Below, in pieces: positions 32,984 to 44,500 of a stretch of DNA of 64,000 nucleotides. The notes under the pieces are model-generated. The model saw only the letters and a program-made list of their open reading frames with translations, searched no databases and had not been told where the DNA came from. This stretch comes from Coprinellus micaceus. Lineage: Eukaryota; Basidiomycota; Agaricomycetes; Agaricales; Psathyrellaceae. Position 1 is the stretch's first letter, and every line of letters starts with the position of its first letter. The position numbers and the translations under genes are program-made. The DNA lies in assembly GCA_951394405.1 (NCBI GenBank), contig OX596346.1:558001-622000 (forward strand), given 5' to 3'.

Positions 32984-34651
32984 ATGGAGCGGACAAAGCT
33001 ACTTCTCTATCCCCTTCTACACTCAAACGACCCTCCTTCTCCTGGCGAAACCTCGACGATCACTAAGACCATCGACACTCTCATTCAAAAGCTCGATACC
33101 ATCGATTCTCGCATTGCCCACCTCAAGAGCGAGCTTGCTCAGTTGGAAACGACAAAGTCGACTCTCCGACTCGAGGTTGAGAAGTACTCTGCTACCTTAT
33201 CACCCGTCAGGCGTCTTCCTCCTGAGGTCATTCGCATCTTCATGTTGAATTGCTTTGACGAGGATGGCTTTGACCAAGATCAGGTGAAGAATCTTAGCCT
33301 AATCTCTCGACAGTGGTACCAAATCGCGATATCTACACCGCGGTTGTGGTCTTCATATACTATTGACACGGAAGACGAAGGGTCGGACACCGATTCTGAT
33401 ATGGGGACTATGGCCGCAGTTATTCACAAAGCGTCGACCCACCTGTCCAAGGCGTCACCCCTCCCCTTACACCTGCGATACATGGTCAACTCTCGAACAC
33501 CGAACAACATAACCATCCTGGACTACATCCACAGCCTCTCTCGTCATATCCGCGTTCTCCACGTTGGTTTAACCTCCGATCCCCAAAAGACGTATCACGA
33601 AATTGGTCCGGAATTCCGTACAACACTCACCCAGCTCTTCCGGCCACCGACAGTCTGGCCAGTGTTATACAGTCTTTCCCTTGTTATGCACACCGATCAA
33701 GGCTACCCCGACGACTATCTCACTGACGTCTTTCCTTCGCCGGCACAGTCCTTCCCCACCTTGGAGGCTGCGGCATTAGATATTGTCGGGGGACCACTTA
33801 GCCCTCGAGCAGTCAGGCCGCTCCAAAATTGGAGGATGCCATGGGTCCAGCTGTCACGGCTGTTCATCGGACCTTGTGCCGTTCGCAGACCAACCGATAT
33901 CATCAACATCCTCAGAGGGTGCACCAACCTCGAAGAATGCTACATCGACATGTCAGGCTACATCGACAGTCACTCTGGGATACATAGCAGCGGCACCCAC
34001 ATAACTCTTTCCAAGGTCACCACATTCACCCTAAAAACAGAAGACGAGTGGATGTCGGCAGCGATTCTCAACCATCTCACCCTTCCATCCCTACGCCGTT
34101 ACCGCCACGACCTTCTGAAGGGATATGATTTCGAGATCCCCAATCTTGAAGATCCTAACTTAAGCGAATCGCCCGTATGGGAAGCGGTAAACGCAATCCT
34201 CCACCCTCTCATCGAGTTCTTCTCCCGATCTTCGTGCTCGGAGACTCTGGAGTCCCTCGAGCTGAACCTCGCTACCGGGCTGAAGGCTCTTGTTTACATC
34301 TGGGACAACGTGCGGGAGTTATTCGAGCAGGTCCCACGGCTGAAGCGATTCTCGGTGTCCGGACGCGATTGCTTGCCGGAGGCGCTACTCGAGGAAATCC
34401 CGAACTCAGTCAACGACCTGGATGTGGAGGTTAGTTTCCCTCAGGTGGGTAAATCGCAGAGAGATTTCGTGGACTGCGTCTATCGCCAGTGTCAGGAGCT
34501 TCGGGCGGCAAACAATGGTGTGCCTCAGGAGGTGAAGGCAAAGTTTAAGGCTGCGAAGTCGAAATCAGAGCGCTATGCTGAAAGTGTTATGCGGACTTTT
34601 AAGGAGGGCAAACACGAGAGCGCTGCGAAGTTGGCAGTGGAGATGGGCTAA
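32984..34651 (+). CDS. Coiled-coil F-box protein (Agaricomycete type)
   Basis: Intronless frame; the start chosen is ATG 32984 (MERTKLLLYPLLHSND), since the upstream in-frame extension from 32756 lacks family-like sequence. A coiled coil spans about residues 28-72 (DTLIQKLDTIDSRIAHLKSE). It is followed immediately by an F-box (LSPVRRLPPEVIRIFMLNC ... NLSLISRQWYQIAISTPRLW). This arrangement is very common in mushroom genomes. The remainder is a variable leucine-rich region (IRVLHVGLTSD, TNLEECYIDMSGY, LESLELNLATG, RLKRFSVSGRD) and a basic C-terminal tail. Probable SCF ubiquitin-ligase adaptor with unknown substrate. Its 3' end is duplicated at 24376-24657. Confidence 0.85.
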   Translation: MERTKLLLYPLLHSNDPPSPGETSTITKTIDTLIQKLDTIDSRIAHLKSELAQLETTKSTLRLEVEKYSATLSPVRRLPPEVIRIFMLNCFDEDGFDQDQVKNLSLISRQWYQIAISTPRLWSSYTIDTEDEGSDTDSDMGTMAAVIHKASTHLSKASPLPLHLRYMVNSRTPNNITILDYIHSLSRHIRVLHVGLTSDPQKTYHEIGPEFRTTLTQLFRPPTVWPVLYSLSLVMHTDQGYPDDYLTDVFPSPAQSFPTLEAAALDIVGGPLSPRAVRPLQNWRMPWVQLSRLFIGPCAVRRPTDIINILRGCTNLEECYIDMSGYIDSHSGIHSSGTHITLSKVTTFTLKTEDEWMSAAILNHLTLPSLRRYRHDLLKGYDFEIPNLEDPNLSESPVWEAVNAILHPLIEFFSRSSCSETLESLELNLATGLKALVYIWDNVRELFEQVPRLKRFSVSGRDCLPEALLEEIPNSVNDLDVEVSFPQVGKSQRDFVDCVYRQCQELRAANNGVPQEVKAKFKAAKSKSERYAESVMRTFKEGKHESAAKLAVEMG

Positions 34652-34858
34652 TAAAAATTTGCACAGTCTCGACGACGCATTCGTACCTTTGTAGACTAGT
34701 TTTTGGTGATGCCAAGAGTAGTAAGACAGGCAGGAGAATCGTTCGTATCAGCCACTGTGCACTATTGTCCACACAATTGTCGGGCAGCATGGTCTGGCTC
34801 AGGGGTTTCTCTGCGTTTCTGTCATCTGAGGCTGCCCAACTTTGTAGGGCCTTTCCCT

Positions 34859-36827
34859 TCATTCCTGATTTGCCTCGGGATCCCCCCGGTCAACTGGGAA
34901 AGCCCACTGATGGTCGTAGGACCCCCTCATTCGGGATTTTTGAGTTCGCGAAGGTCCCTCCAGCGTCCGCCGCCAGTGGGAAGATGTGTGAATGGTCTCT
35001 TCTTCTCTGGAGACGGACCGAAGCGTTTCAAGGCGTCTCCCTTTGCCCGACTGCAATGCCGACAGCGAATGTAAGAGATGGGAGTAGGGTTTCCCTTGAC
35101 CGGCCATGGGGTGATGGGTATGACACTCAGATCCCCCGTGAAAGAGGGCACTCGCCCGTGAGTCAGTGGTTGCATGTGTTTTGTTCGATTGGTTCAATTG
35201 GGGGTTCGGGAGGAGATGCGTGTCTTTTCTGTGGACAGAAAAGGTCCTGGAGGACGACCGCTGGCTAATGGACGCTTCTCCCCTGGGTCTATGCGGAGCA
35301 CCGGGGGATTGGGGCGGGGCCAAGGGGGAATTCACGCGTGGACGGATCGGCTTCCTGCCGCCTGTCACATATATTCCTTCGTTTGAGGAAGAGGGGATCC
35401 GCCATGCTGCGCTGTGACCATTGCCTGTCCTACCACCCGCACGGTCCTCGAGAAAGGTCGTACCACGGTTATATGCACCATTCACAGGCCGTGGGTGCTC
35501 GGATGGCTTCGGTCCTTGCCCCAGCAGTGAAGCGCTCCCATCGCGCTCTTGCATCCCATGGGCAATTAAAAGATTTCCCATGTTGACAAGGCTCTCCCCA
35601 AGCTGAGTGCTATCGGGCCAGTAGGGTGCAATGCGGCTCAGGTACTGTTCAGTACCACTCATGCATAGGAGGAACTGGGGCGGAGGGACTGCTAAAGCCA
35701 GGAAACTGGGTTGTGAAGAGGGTAGGGCGTCGAAGGCATTGGGCCCTGGGTTAGCACATGAGGATCGAGGCTTGTCTCGTAACCAGCCCGCACAGTAGTG
35801 TATGGAGCATGGCAGGGTGGAGCAGAGCGGGATGGTAGAGGTGCCACCAAAACCTCTCGGCCGGAGGTCTCTCTGCAGGGAGCAGCAGTACAAACAGACC
35901 GAGGCGCCACTGACGATCCTTGGCTGGAGGTCCCCCCGGAGTGAGCAGAGTGGATGTACCTGTGCCGAGGTGGTGCTAAATGTTCTCCATTGGAGGTCTC
36001 TCCGCTGGGAGCAGCGTGGCCTGCTGCTGCGGGTCGGGGGGCGACGAATTTGACCCAAAGAGCAAGACTTCTTCGCTTTAGCACATAGGATACAGGCCGC
36101 GCCACCCGGTGGAATTAAAGCACGCATTCGCGTCCATGCTTGTTCGCGCACCTCTTGCAGACGGCCTTCAATTTCTTGACTGGCGGGCCTTCGCTATTTC
36201 CATGCGGGGGGGTCTTCCTCTTTGCTGAACTCACGGCCTGCAACGAATCCTGCCCACAGGTTGGCTCCCCGTCTAGGTCAGTGTCACTCTCAGGGGAGGA
36301 AGAGGTGTCCCGGTGGGGATTCGTCATCATATCCCGGAAGGAATGGGGAGGAGCCGCCTTCGTGCTGGAGCTTGGCGTGGCATTAGGTTTGTGCGGGGCG
36401 ACTGGACTGCGGCTCCCAATACAAGTCGAACCTTCGCCTTGCTGGCAGTCATCCTGCATGTCGTCCACCAAGCTTTGGGCATCCTCCTCCAACCGGAATT
36501 GTCGGGGCCCTCCAGCTTCATCAGGCCTAGAAAGGAGTTGAACCTGCGAATAGGGCCTTAGAAACTGGAATATACATCGCTGGTAATCACAAATAAGTCA
36601 GCGTGGACAGAACATACCTTCAACGGCGTAATCAGATCGTGTCCCTGTTGGATCATATCGTGGACTTGATCCCTCTCTTCCTCCGATCCAGAGGAAGGAG
36701 GCCCAGGGGTTTCTCTCATACTCGTGAGGCTGGTGGTAAGTACGTTGAAAGTGTGCCGGTTCAGCGCGGAATCCGTGTGGCACCGGAGTAGCCTGAGTTT
36801 CTCACATTGTGACTCACGTTGGATCAT
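34859..36827 (-). pseudogene. Broken CXXC zinc-binding gene of mushroom type
   Basis: Minus-strand pieces line up as one gene. A first exon near 36827-36600 ends GSEEERDQVHDMIQQGHDLI. A second begins after an acceptor near 36556 (LSRPDEAGGPRQFRLEEDAQ) and reaches a nuclear-like basic run (PPVKKLK) and CKRCANKHGRECVL. There the frame stops at TAA (36115-36117). The rest of the cysteine motif (IPPGGAACILCAKAKKSCSL) continues in another frame, so CVL and IPP are separated by a two-base offset inside the zinc-binding motif. Downstream lies a run of ~64-bp tandem repeats, then Pro/Ser-rich sequence open to 34859. I know this C-x2-C...C...C-x2-C-x5-C pattern as common in agaric hypothetical proteins, function unknown. 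The frameshift makes it a likely pseudogene. Confidence 0.6.
35820..36012. repeat. Tandem repeat, about three ~64-bp units
   Basis: Three diverged units each contain GGAGGT followed by CTCTCT or CCCCCC, then GGGAGC/GTGAGC, at about 35870, 35930 and 35992. On the minus strand they encode related blocks (GETSNGEHLAPPR, GGTSSQGSSVAPR, RETSGREVLVAPL in one frame). It lies within the broken zinc-binding gene, just past the cysteine motif. Confidence 0.65.
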
Positions 36828-36874
36828 CCCGTCGAATCCTATCGAACTCCTTCGCAGCCGGACGACATCCTACA

Positions 36875-38792
36875 ATGTGGTCCTCGCCTGCAGACCCTAC
36901 ATCCCAGGGTAACAACCTCCCCTTTTCCGCCCCCACCACTGCTCCCACTGCTCCGTCTCCCGTCGAGGTACACGCTGAAGATGTACACTTGACCGTCGAG
37001 GTACCCCCTCCTCCGCCGCCAACACCCTGGGAGGAAGTCCTTCACAATCGAGAGATCCTGACCTTGATCTTTGGAACGTTCTTTTCTCCAACCTGTTCCC
37101 CACCTCAAAAGGCGACCCGCGCCTTCCTGCATGGCCTCGCACTCCTGTGCCGTTCCTTTTCAGGGCCTGCATTGGATTGCTTGTGGAAGGATCTTGACTC
37201 CCTCCTACCTCTCGTTCGCCTGTTGGAGCCTCTCGTCTTTGTTGTGGATGGCGTGTATGTAAGTCACTCTGCACCTAAGTATCCAAATGATAAACCTTCT
37301 GATTTGCCATCTCTCATAGTACCCCTCCGGTGCAATCTCCGGACTTGGCGGCAACTTCGACGAGTATGCATCGCGGGTCAGGAGCTTGCACATTGTGGAG
37401 GGGACTCCAACTGTTCCACCCAACCGTGTCGATCCCAGTGTCTATCTCTTCCTCACTCAGTTCCTGGGCGAGAAGCCACTACTGCCTGGGCTGAATACCC
37501 TCCGTTTCGAAACCGTTGGCGACCCATCCTTCTCATGGCAAACCCTCCCCATTCTCTTCCCATGCTCGTCCCTCTCAAGTGTCGTTCTCAAAGGGACAGC
37601 TATCCAGGACCCACTGTCTCGCCGCGTCACCGTTCCCCTCCTCGTTGCTCGTTCGCCAGCTTTGAAGTCCTTCACCATCGATGACCAATCCTATACGGGT
37701 ACCGCCGCATACGAGACATTCTTCACGTCAGGCGTACTTCAGTTGCAGGATCTCCAGTCGCTAAGCTGTACTCTCCAAGGTAATCGCTCGGGTGGTTGGG
37801 CGTCAGCCGGGTCACCACGGTGGACAGTTCCTCGGAATTTCCTCAAGGATTTCGGAAGAAAGCTCCGGAACCTTGAAAAACTGACGCTCGACCTTGAACT
37901 ACCAATCTCATCGAAGGTGGCCAAAAAGGCACGCGAGATGCATGCACAGAGTCTGTTCCTCAACCTCCGCCGCCTCTCGCTTACCCATCCATCTGATACC
38001 CATCTCATGAAATGCAGGGGGATCTCCTCCCTCCTCCGCAGTGTTGTGCTACTTACCCTTACTATTCGCCAATCCTGGATGTCGTCCTTCACTGATCTCG
38101 TTGATGGCCTTTCTCGATGCCCCGCTTTACGTCACTTGACGCTGAAGGAGCGTGCCGCCGTGACCTTCACCACTGATAATACTCGCCTAATCCTCACCCA
38201 CCTCACCCTCGACGAACTACACATTCAGATCACGGAGCTAGCCCAGCCCAGATCATCTACACTGGAGAGTTCAGGCAGCGCAGGGGCGCATTCGTCTGAA
38301 CCCACCAGCGAGAGCGCGGCCAGTTGCTTGCAGCGCATTCTAACGCCGACGCCGGCGGTGCAAGGGGGTCCGGGGAATCTTCGCTCACTCACTCTGCCTC
38401 AAGCGTGGAAGGGAAAAGATGCGAGTTTGACGCTGCTTGCGGAGGTGGCCAGAAAAGCTCCCGATATGGAGTACTTGGGCATATCCCTCGATTCATCGCT
38501 CACCACATCCAAGGCCTGTGATCTCTCCTCCGCGAGCGTCAAGGTACTTCGCCCCAGTGCCTTGAAGTACCTTCAAATTTGCGATCCGCGCACCGAGAAT
38601 CAACCGTTCATGCCGACGGAGTATAAAACTATCGCCCGGTACCTCGATGCATGCTTCCCTAACTTGATGGAGCTCAACGTCCACCCTTCCTCCAGTGCTT
38701 GTGTTTTGGACCATTGGGCGCACGTTGAACACTTACGCGTCATGTATCGGGAGATAAGAACGCTCTCCTCGACTTCCAGATGCCGTGTATAG
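36875..38792 (+). CDS. F-box/LRR-like protein (inverted duplicate of 24790-26737)
   Basis: Start ATG 36875 (MWSSPADPTSQG), aligned with its duplicate. Intron 37259-37319 is in the same place as in the relative and nearly identical in sequence, including its ends. F-box-like segment HNREILTLIFGTF ... CRSFSGPALDCLW at about residues 50-105, then irregular leucine-rich strands ending IRTLSSTSRCRV. It differs from the 24790-26737 copy mainly by scattered substitutions and a short insertion/deletion region (LQGNRSGGWASAGSPRWTV). Frames remain intact, so both copies may be functional. Its upstream flank matches the relative only for about 55 bp before the ATG; beyond that the sequence belongs to the broken zinc-binding gene, so the TATA-bearing promoter is missing. 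Probable SCF adaptor, substrate unknown. Confidence 0.82.
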
Positions 38793-39259
38793 TCCACCCT
38801 TTCCTTTGGTTGCATCTTCTGTTCATCTATGCAGCAAACAACGAGTCGCACAGGTTATATATTTGAGTCTTGCTGATTTTCCCCCACACCTCCTCTCCTT
38901 TAGGACCAGTGAAGGGCTTTAGTTTCCTCAGTAGATAGCCATTGCCGGCCACTGCGCATGCGGTGCCCTCAACCCACCTGCGCCTCGTGTCGTAGGTCCA
39001 GCCTATCTCAAAACTCCGCAGTACCCAGCTGACCCACAATCAATGCTTCTCGAAGGTTCTTGTGGCCATGAGGTCTACTGGACGTTTAGATGGCAGCACA
39101 TATAAAGAGGGCCTGTTGCAGAGATGGAAGTCTTACCCCCCAAGGCCCCTGAACGTCCCACTGTACCCCAGGGAGGCGTTCTTGCGCTCTTGGATCACCC
39201 CGACGAATCCCATCGATTGATATCCTCATACCCCGCTCTACGATATACAACTTCCCACT
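38793..39259. promoter_or_regulatory. Promoter region of the 39260 F-box gene
   Basis: The first ~80 bp match the 3' flank of the inverted duplicate near 24700-24790. TATAAA at 39101-39106 lies 159 bp before the ATG and is followed by AGAGGG, exactly as at 26884-26889 in the relative. GTCCCACT and GTTCTTGCGCTCTTGGATCA are also shared. The conservation of these blocks between two diverged genes suggests function. Confidence 0.6.
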
Positions 39260-41253
39260 ATGGAATCCTCATCCTCTGACGACTCGTCGTCTCAAGACAG
39301 CTTCGTAGCCCCGGCCATTGGCATACCTCCTTCCCCAAGTTCCGAAGTCCAAGATCACGGTGAGGGCGACCTTTCGGCTGCAGGGGGTACCGATGCGTCC
39401 ATTCCTACCCTACCGACGCCGCAGGAAGAGGTCCTCAGCAATCGCGACATCCTGACCTTGGTGTTCGACTCCCTCTCCCCTCCCGCAGTGGGTCCCCCCG
39501 ACAAGGCGACCCGCGCGTTCCTGCGCGATCTCGCTCTGCTGTGTCGTTCCTTCTCCGAACCCGCTTTGGACTGTTTGTGGAAGGAAATGGACTCCCTTGT
39601 ACCCCTTATCCGACTTTTGGATTCCGCTGTCGTCGTGGATGGAGCATATGTAAGTGGTCTATATTGTCCAGCCTCTCCAAGCCCTAAAGATCTGACTTTT
39701 CATCATGGCTTCAGTACCTGTCCGGCCCGCCTTCAGGGCTTAGCGACACCTTCAAGAAGCATGCAATGCGCGTCAGGAGCTTACATATTGCAGGCGATAG
39801 CTCCAACGCACAGGACCGTGTAGACCCGAGTGTCTATGTTTTCTTCACTCAGTTCTTGGATGGAACGCCACTCCTTCCTGGACTTAATGCCTTCCGGTTC
39901 GGATCCGTCAACGATCCTACATTCTCTTGGCACACTCTTCCTATACTCTTCCCGTGTGCTTCTCTTTCAGAAGTCATCCTCCAAGGATCCGTCTTCGAGA
40001 GCGCACTGCTTCATCGCATAACTCTTCCCCTCCTCGTGGCTCGTGCCCCGGATTTGAGGTCGCTTACCATCGATGACCCTAACTGTGTCACGCTATCTTC
40101 GTACGAGGCGTTCTTCACACAAGGGATTTTTCGCTTTCAACACCTCCGATCGCTCAGTTGCACGACCAGTTCTTCGTGGTCGTCTGTACCCGAGGTTCCT
40201 CGAGCGTTCCTCGGAAGTCTGGGTAGCAAGCTCCCGCATTTAGAGCGACTGAAGCTCGACCTTAAGCTTCATTTATTAGTGCGGCGGAAGAAGCGAAATA
40301 AGGAAGCACATTCGTCGAATACCTCGATGGTCAGTGAGCAAAGCTCCGCCGGTACCGCTGTCGCGACCGCCTGGGGGCCGAGCACCGTACCATCGTGCGA
40401 CGGTCCTCGGGTTGACCAGGAAAATTTCCCACATCTTCGATACCTGGAACTCTCTCACCGGTCCGAAACACACTTCATGAGGTGCTACAACATGACCTCC
40501 CTCATCCACAATGTCGTATCCCTCACGCTCACCCTACGGCCCTCTTGGACGACCTCCCTCTCGGAGATTGTTGACGGACTTGCTCGATGTCCCCTCTTGC
40601 GAAGCCTGACGTTGAAGGAGGATGGCGACATCACTTTCTCCGCGGACGACATACTTCTCCTCCTCGCACATCTAAACCTTGACCAACTCCACCTCGAGAT
40701 CACACATCTCACCCACTGGCGTACCGTGGTTGAACATTCAGATGAACCTGTCGCCTCCATCAGCGAAACCGCCGAGGATTCCTTGGAGCGCATTTTGACG
40801 GCTGCATCGGGCCTGCAAGAAGACCCTGAGCCTCTGCGTTCACTCACCCTCCCTAAAACGTGGGATCACGGAGAGGCAGGCCTGGTATTATTCCTGGATG
40901 TCGCAAAGAAAGCCCCTTACATGGAATGCTTGGGCATATCCCTCGATTCGTCCCTCACGACGTCCAAGCTCGCCGACCTTGCGTCCCTGGCCCCCGACAT
41001 ACGCCGCCCCAGCGCTTTGAAGTTCCTTCAAATTCGGGACCCCCGCAGTAGAAGCCAACCCTTCACGACGGCGGAATACAAGGCGATCAGCCGATATCTC
41101 GACGCCTGTTTCCCCGACCTCATGTCCCTCACCCTCCACCCTTCTTCCAACAGTTGCGTAGTGGACGATTGGGCGCATGTTGAACACTTACGTGTTATGT
41201 ATCAGGAGAATAGGAGGCTGGCGTACGCGCTTGGACAGGCCCGGGCCCCGTAG
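39260..41253 (+). CDS. F-box/LRR-like protein (older relative of the duplicated pair)
   Basis: ATG 39260 (MESSSSDDSSSQDSFVAP). Intron 39650-39714 at the same site as in the duplicated pair joins DGAY to YLSGPPSGLSD. F-box-like segment SNRDILTLVFDSL ... LCRSFSEPALDCLW at about residues 60-115. The leucine-rich remainder has the same landmarks (ISLPLLVAR-like strand, CPLLRSLTLKEDGDITF, CLGISLDSSLTTSK, RYLDACFPDLMSL, WAHVEHLRVMY) and ends ALGQARAP. It is clearly homologous to, but well diverged from, the 24790 and 36875 genes. It retains the full conserved promoter block. Likely SCF ubiquitin-ligase substrate adaptor; substrate unknown. Confidence 0.83.
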
Positions 41254-41299
41254 ATAGCCTTCAAACCCATACTCTAATCTGTTTCGTCATCTATCTGTT

Positions 41300-41370
41300 G
41301 ATCATTGGCGGGCTAACGAGCATTTGCGTATCATGTACAAGAATAGGCGGCTGTCGCAGGGTCTGAATTC
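41300..41370 (+). pseudogene. Relic of a duplicated F-box gene 3' end
   Basis: Reads DHWRANEHLRIMYKNRRL, parallel to DDWAHVEHLRVMYQENRRL at the end of the gene that stops at 41253. It is a short leftover of another tandem copy and cannot encode a protein by itself. Confidence 0.55.
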
Positions 41371-41539
41371 GTCCTCTGTTTCTTCTTCTTGGTGCCTAGA
41401 ACCTTGGAATGTGAACGGCGCGTTTTAGTCGAGAAAAAGTATATAACATCGACCCTGAGCGATCCTGAGAGCCCCGCTCGGTGGACGCCTAAGCTTCCAT
41501 CCACATCTTTGCATCGACCGGCCTCGTCACTGTAAAGAA

Positions 41540-44500
41540 TCAGGTCAGCACCCCGAGGTCGACAACATACAAACCGTCTTTCCTACCTGGAACTCCTTGA
41601 TTCGACACATAAACCATCATCTTCCACTCCTCCTTCACCATTCTCTCTACCCACCCCTTTCTCATCTTCCAACTCACAACCCCCTTCCTCACGTCCAACG
41701 ACTCCTGCATCGATACCAACTGCACCCCCTGCGCCCTCGCACTTGTATCATCCAGCAAATCCACCACCCTTCCAACGACCCTACCGATCTCACTATCCGC
41801 TATCAGACTGGGGTTGTAAAACACGAGCCCGGAGGTCTTGACGAAGGGACTGATGTCGAAGCGGGTCTCGGCGGTGTAGGTGATGCCCGCGGTGTACGTC
41901 CCGACGTCTTCGTGGGTCAGGGAGGCGAGGTCTTCGGGAAGGATGATGGAGAAGGGGAGTATAGGTTTGATCGAAACTAGAACCGTCTCGAGCTCCGCAC
42001 GCCACGGCTTGAGGTTAACCTTCCTTGCGCTCGCCATCCTTACGTTCTTCGCCGCAGGTTGGATCGGCAGATTCCCCGTGTGCGGGATGACGTCCGTCGC
42101 CAACTTGTCATCGATAATGCTCTGGAGGATCTCCCCAACCCAATGTGCGGGACACCCAGCATGCTGAACGAAGTAGATGAGGAATGTGCAGAAGTACGCA
42201 AAAGTCCAAGGCTCGTCGATACGGAACGGCATGTGCGGAGAGCGGGGCGGGCAGAGGAAGCGGATGAACATGAGCTTGAGGTACTCGTGGAGCTTCTTTT
42301 TGGAAACGGTGCTGGAGAAGAGGGATTTCCGTGGGAAGACGGAGAGGTTCATCTCGTCGAAGGTTGTGCCCTTCTCATCGCGGTAGAGGACACCGAAGAT
42401 GTCTCTCATATCGTCGGCGTGGCAGTAGGTGTAGCTGGAAGTAGATTAACAGACGAAGGGCCACAGGGGTGGACGACTTACTTGAAGCAAAGTTCGTTTA
42501 GGTTGGCGAACGAGGAGCAGTTGAGCAAACAGTTGGAAAGCACCATGCTGTACTTCGAGTCTTGCAAATAGGGAACAAGGTGGACAGCAGATCCAAGGGG
42601 GCCGGAAGTATAGTCTCTGCAAAGGCTTCGTCAGATTCTATTCATCATCCTCGAAGAAGCTCACACTCACGGGACATTATTCAGCCACACCCTCAAATAC
42701 TTCTTCGGGAAGTGGTCAGGCCTCGGGCCCAAATCCCCATTGACGAGCTTCGCGACACCAGCCGTCACATCATCCGCAACGAACTCGACCGTTAAGTCGT
42801 CCTCCAGCTCCTCCACGCCCTCCATCGCGAGCCTGAAGAACTGCATCATGATCGCAAATGCCGACGTGTCGACAGTAAGCTGTTTGATGACCTCGGGGAT
42901 ATACATAGCAGCGTCTAGGTAGAACCGGAGGACGTTGTGGGGGCTGCTGGAGATGATGGGGTACCCTCCAACCGAGAACTTGTAGTGCTCAGTCGCACTG
43001 TTGTCCTGTAGTTCAAGGTTAAAGACGAAACTAACTGTAGGATGGGGGAACTGACGAATAGTGTAGGGTTCGGCTTCCAATTCTCCTCAATATCCCGCTG
43101 CGCAGCTCTCAGCCTCGTCTGCTCCGTACCACCCTGCTTCCTTATATAACTCTCAATTACCGGGTGCCTATCGAGCAGGGACCTTGGGGGCAAGAGGATC
43201 TTCAGCGTATCGTACACCGCCGCCTCCGCATCGGGGTCGTCATAGCACGGAATATCCGTCGTCTTGGGTGCCCCATACTGCTTTGCGGCGGTCCTCAGCA
43301 TCTGCATGTACATCGGGTTCTGGGTAAGCGAATTCGGGCCCTTCACGTGGGGGACCCCACCGACGAGGTGGTTCGCGGGGTTGACGTGGAGGAACTCTTT
43401 GGTAGTTTTGGGGAGTTGGACAGACCAGTACTCGAGGACGGGTAGGACTTGTTCAAGCGTGCGTTGGCCGATGTGGAGGCATTTACTGAGCACGCGTTTG
43501 CCGCCTTGACTTAGCTCGAGGAAGAGTTCGCGGGCTATATCGACGACACTGGGGATGGGGTTAGAGGTGGAATAATGGGATAAATGAACGCTCACATGTT
43601 ATGGCAGTAGTCTGGCATCAGGATCGTCGAGTACAAATAAAAGATTGTTGTCTCATACTCAAACCTCCTATCGTCCGACCGAGGCATCCGGAGGATCTTC
43701 CGCATCATGGCGAACACCAGCATTACACGCGCCAGCGGGGCGGGGTGGATATCTACCAGGGTCAAGTGCATCGTCGGCACCTTCTCATGGCGCTTTAGGT
43801 TCGAACACACGTCCGTGAGGTGGAAGATGGTGCCGAAAACGTGTCGAGCGTCTCCAGACCCCCCGAACAGGAACGCCAGGTCGAAGAGTTTGTCACGGCG
43901 GAGGTTGGTAATGTTAATGGGGAGTTCCTTCGTCTTGGACACTCCATCGAGGAGGGATCGGATGGGGTCATTGCCGAACTGCGATCCAGGTCAGTGAGAC
44001 CCTGGTGTAACGCCTGCTACGCACCTTGTAGTACTCGACCGTCGGCTCCAGACACTTTCTGAAGATGGGAAAGTCCCTCAAGCGTCTCCGAGCCCCCGCC
44101 ATGGCCTCTTGGCACGCCTCCCGCTCGTGGAGATTGCACCTCGAAACCATCGCCCGCCACTCCGACCACACAGCCCACAGCTCCTCTACCTTCCCGTCCG
44201 TCGAAGCCCAGCCATTCTCCTCGAGGTATTCGTTCACGAATGCGTCCATATCCTGCTCGATCCCATGATTGCTCTCGCTCGTCTGCTTCTTCTTCGGCTT
44301 CTTGTCGTGCAGAGAGAATGCGCCGCTTAAAGTTCCGTTTATCTTCGATTTCGCGAATCTTGTGGCGAGTTTCGGTGCGAGGGCGTTGGATAGTGGTGGG
44401 GTGCTGGGCTTGTCCTCGACAATGTGTTTGGCGCGCAGAGCTCTCCATGAGTTGATGATCGCGTCAATGGCCTTGAGATACTGTCCTTGCTCGTACAGTA

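Noticed and set aside
34859..36151. 430-codon minus-strand gene
   Set aside because: Its start is out of frame with the upstream half of the same cysteine motif; it is better seen as the 3' part of a broken gene.
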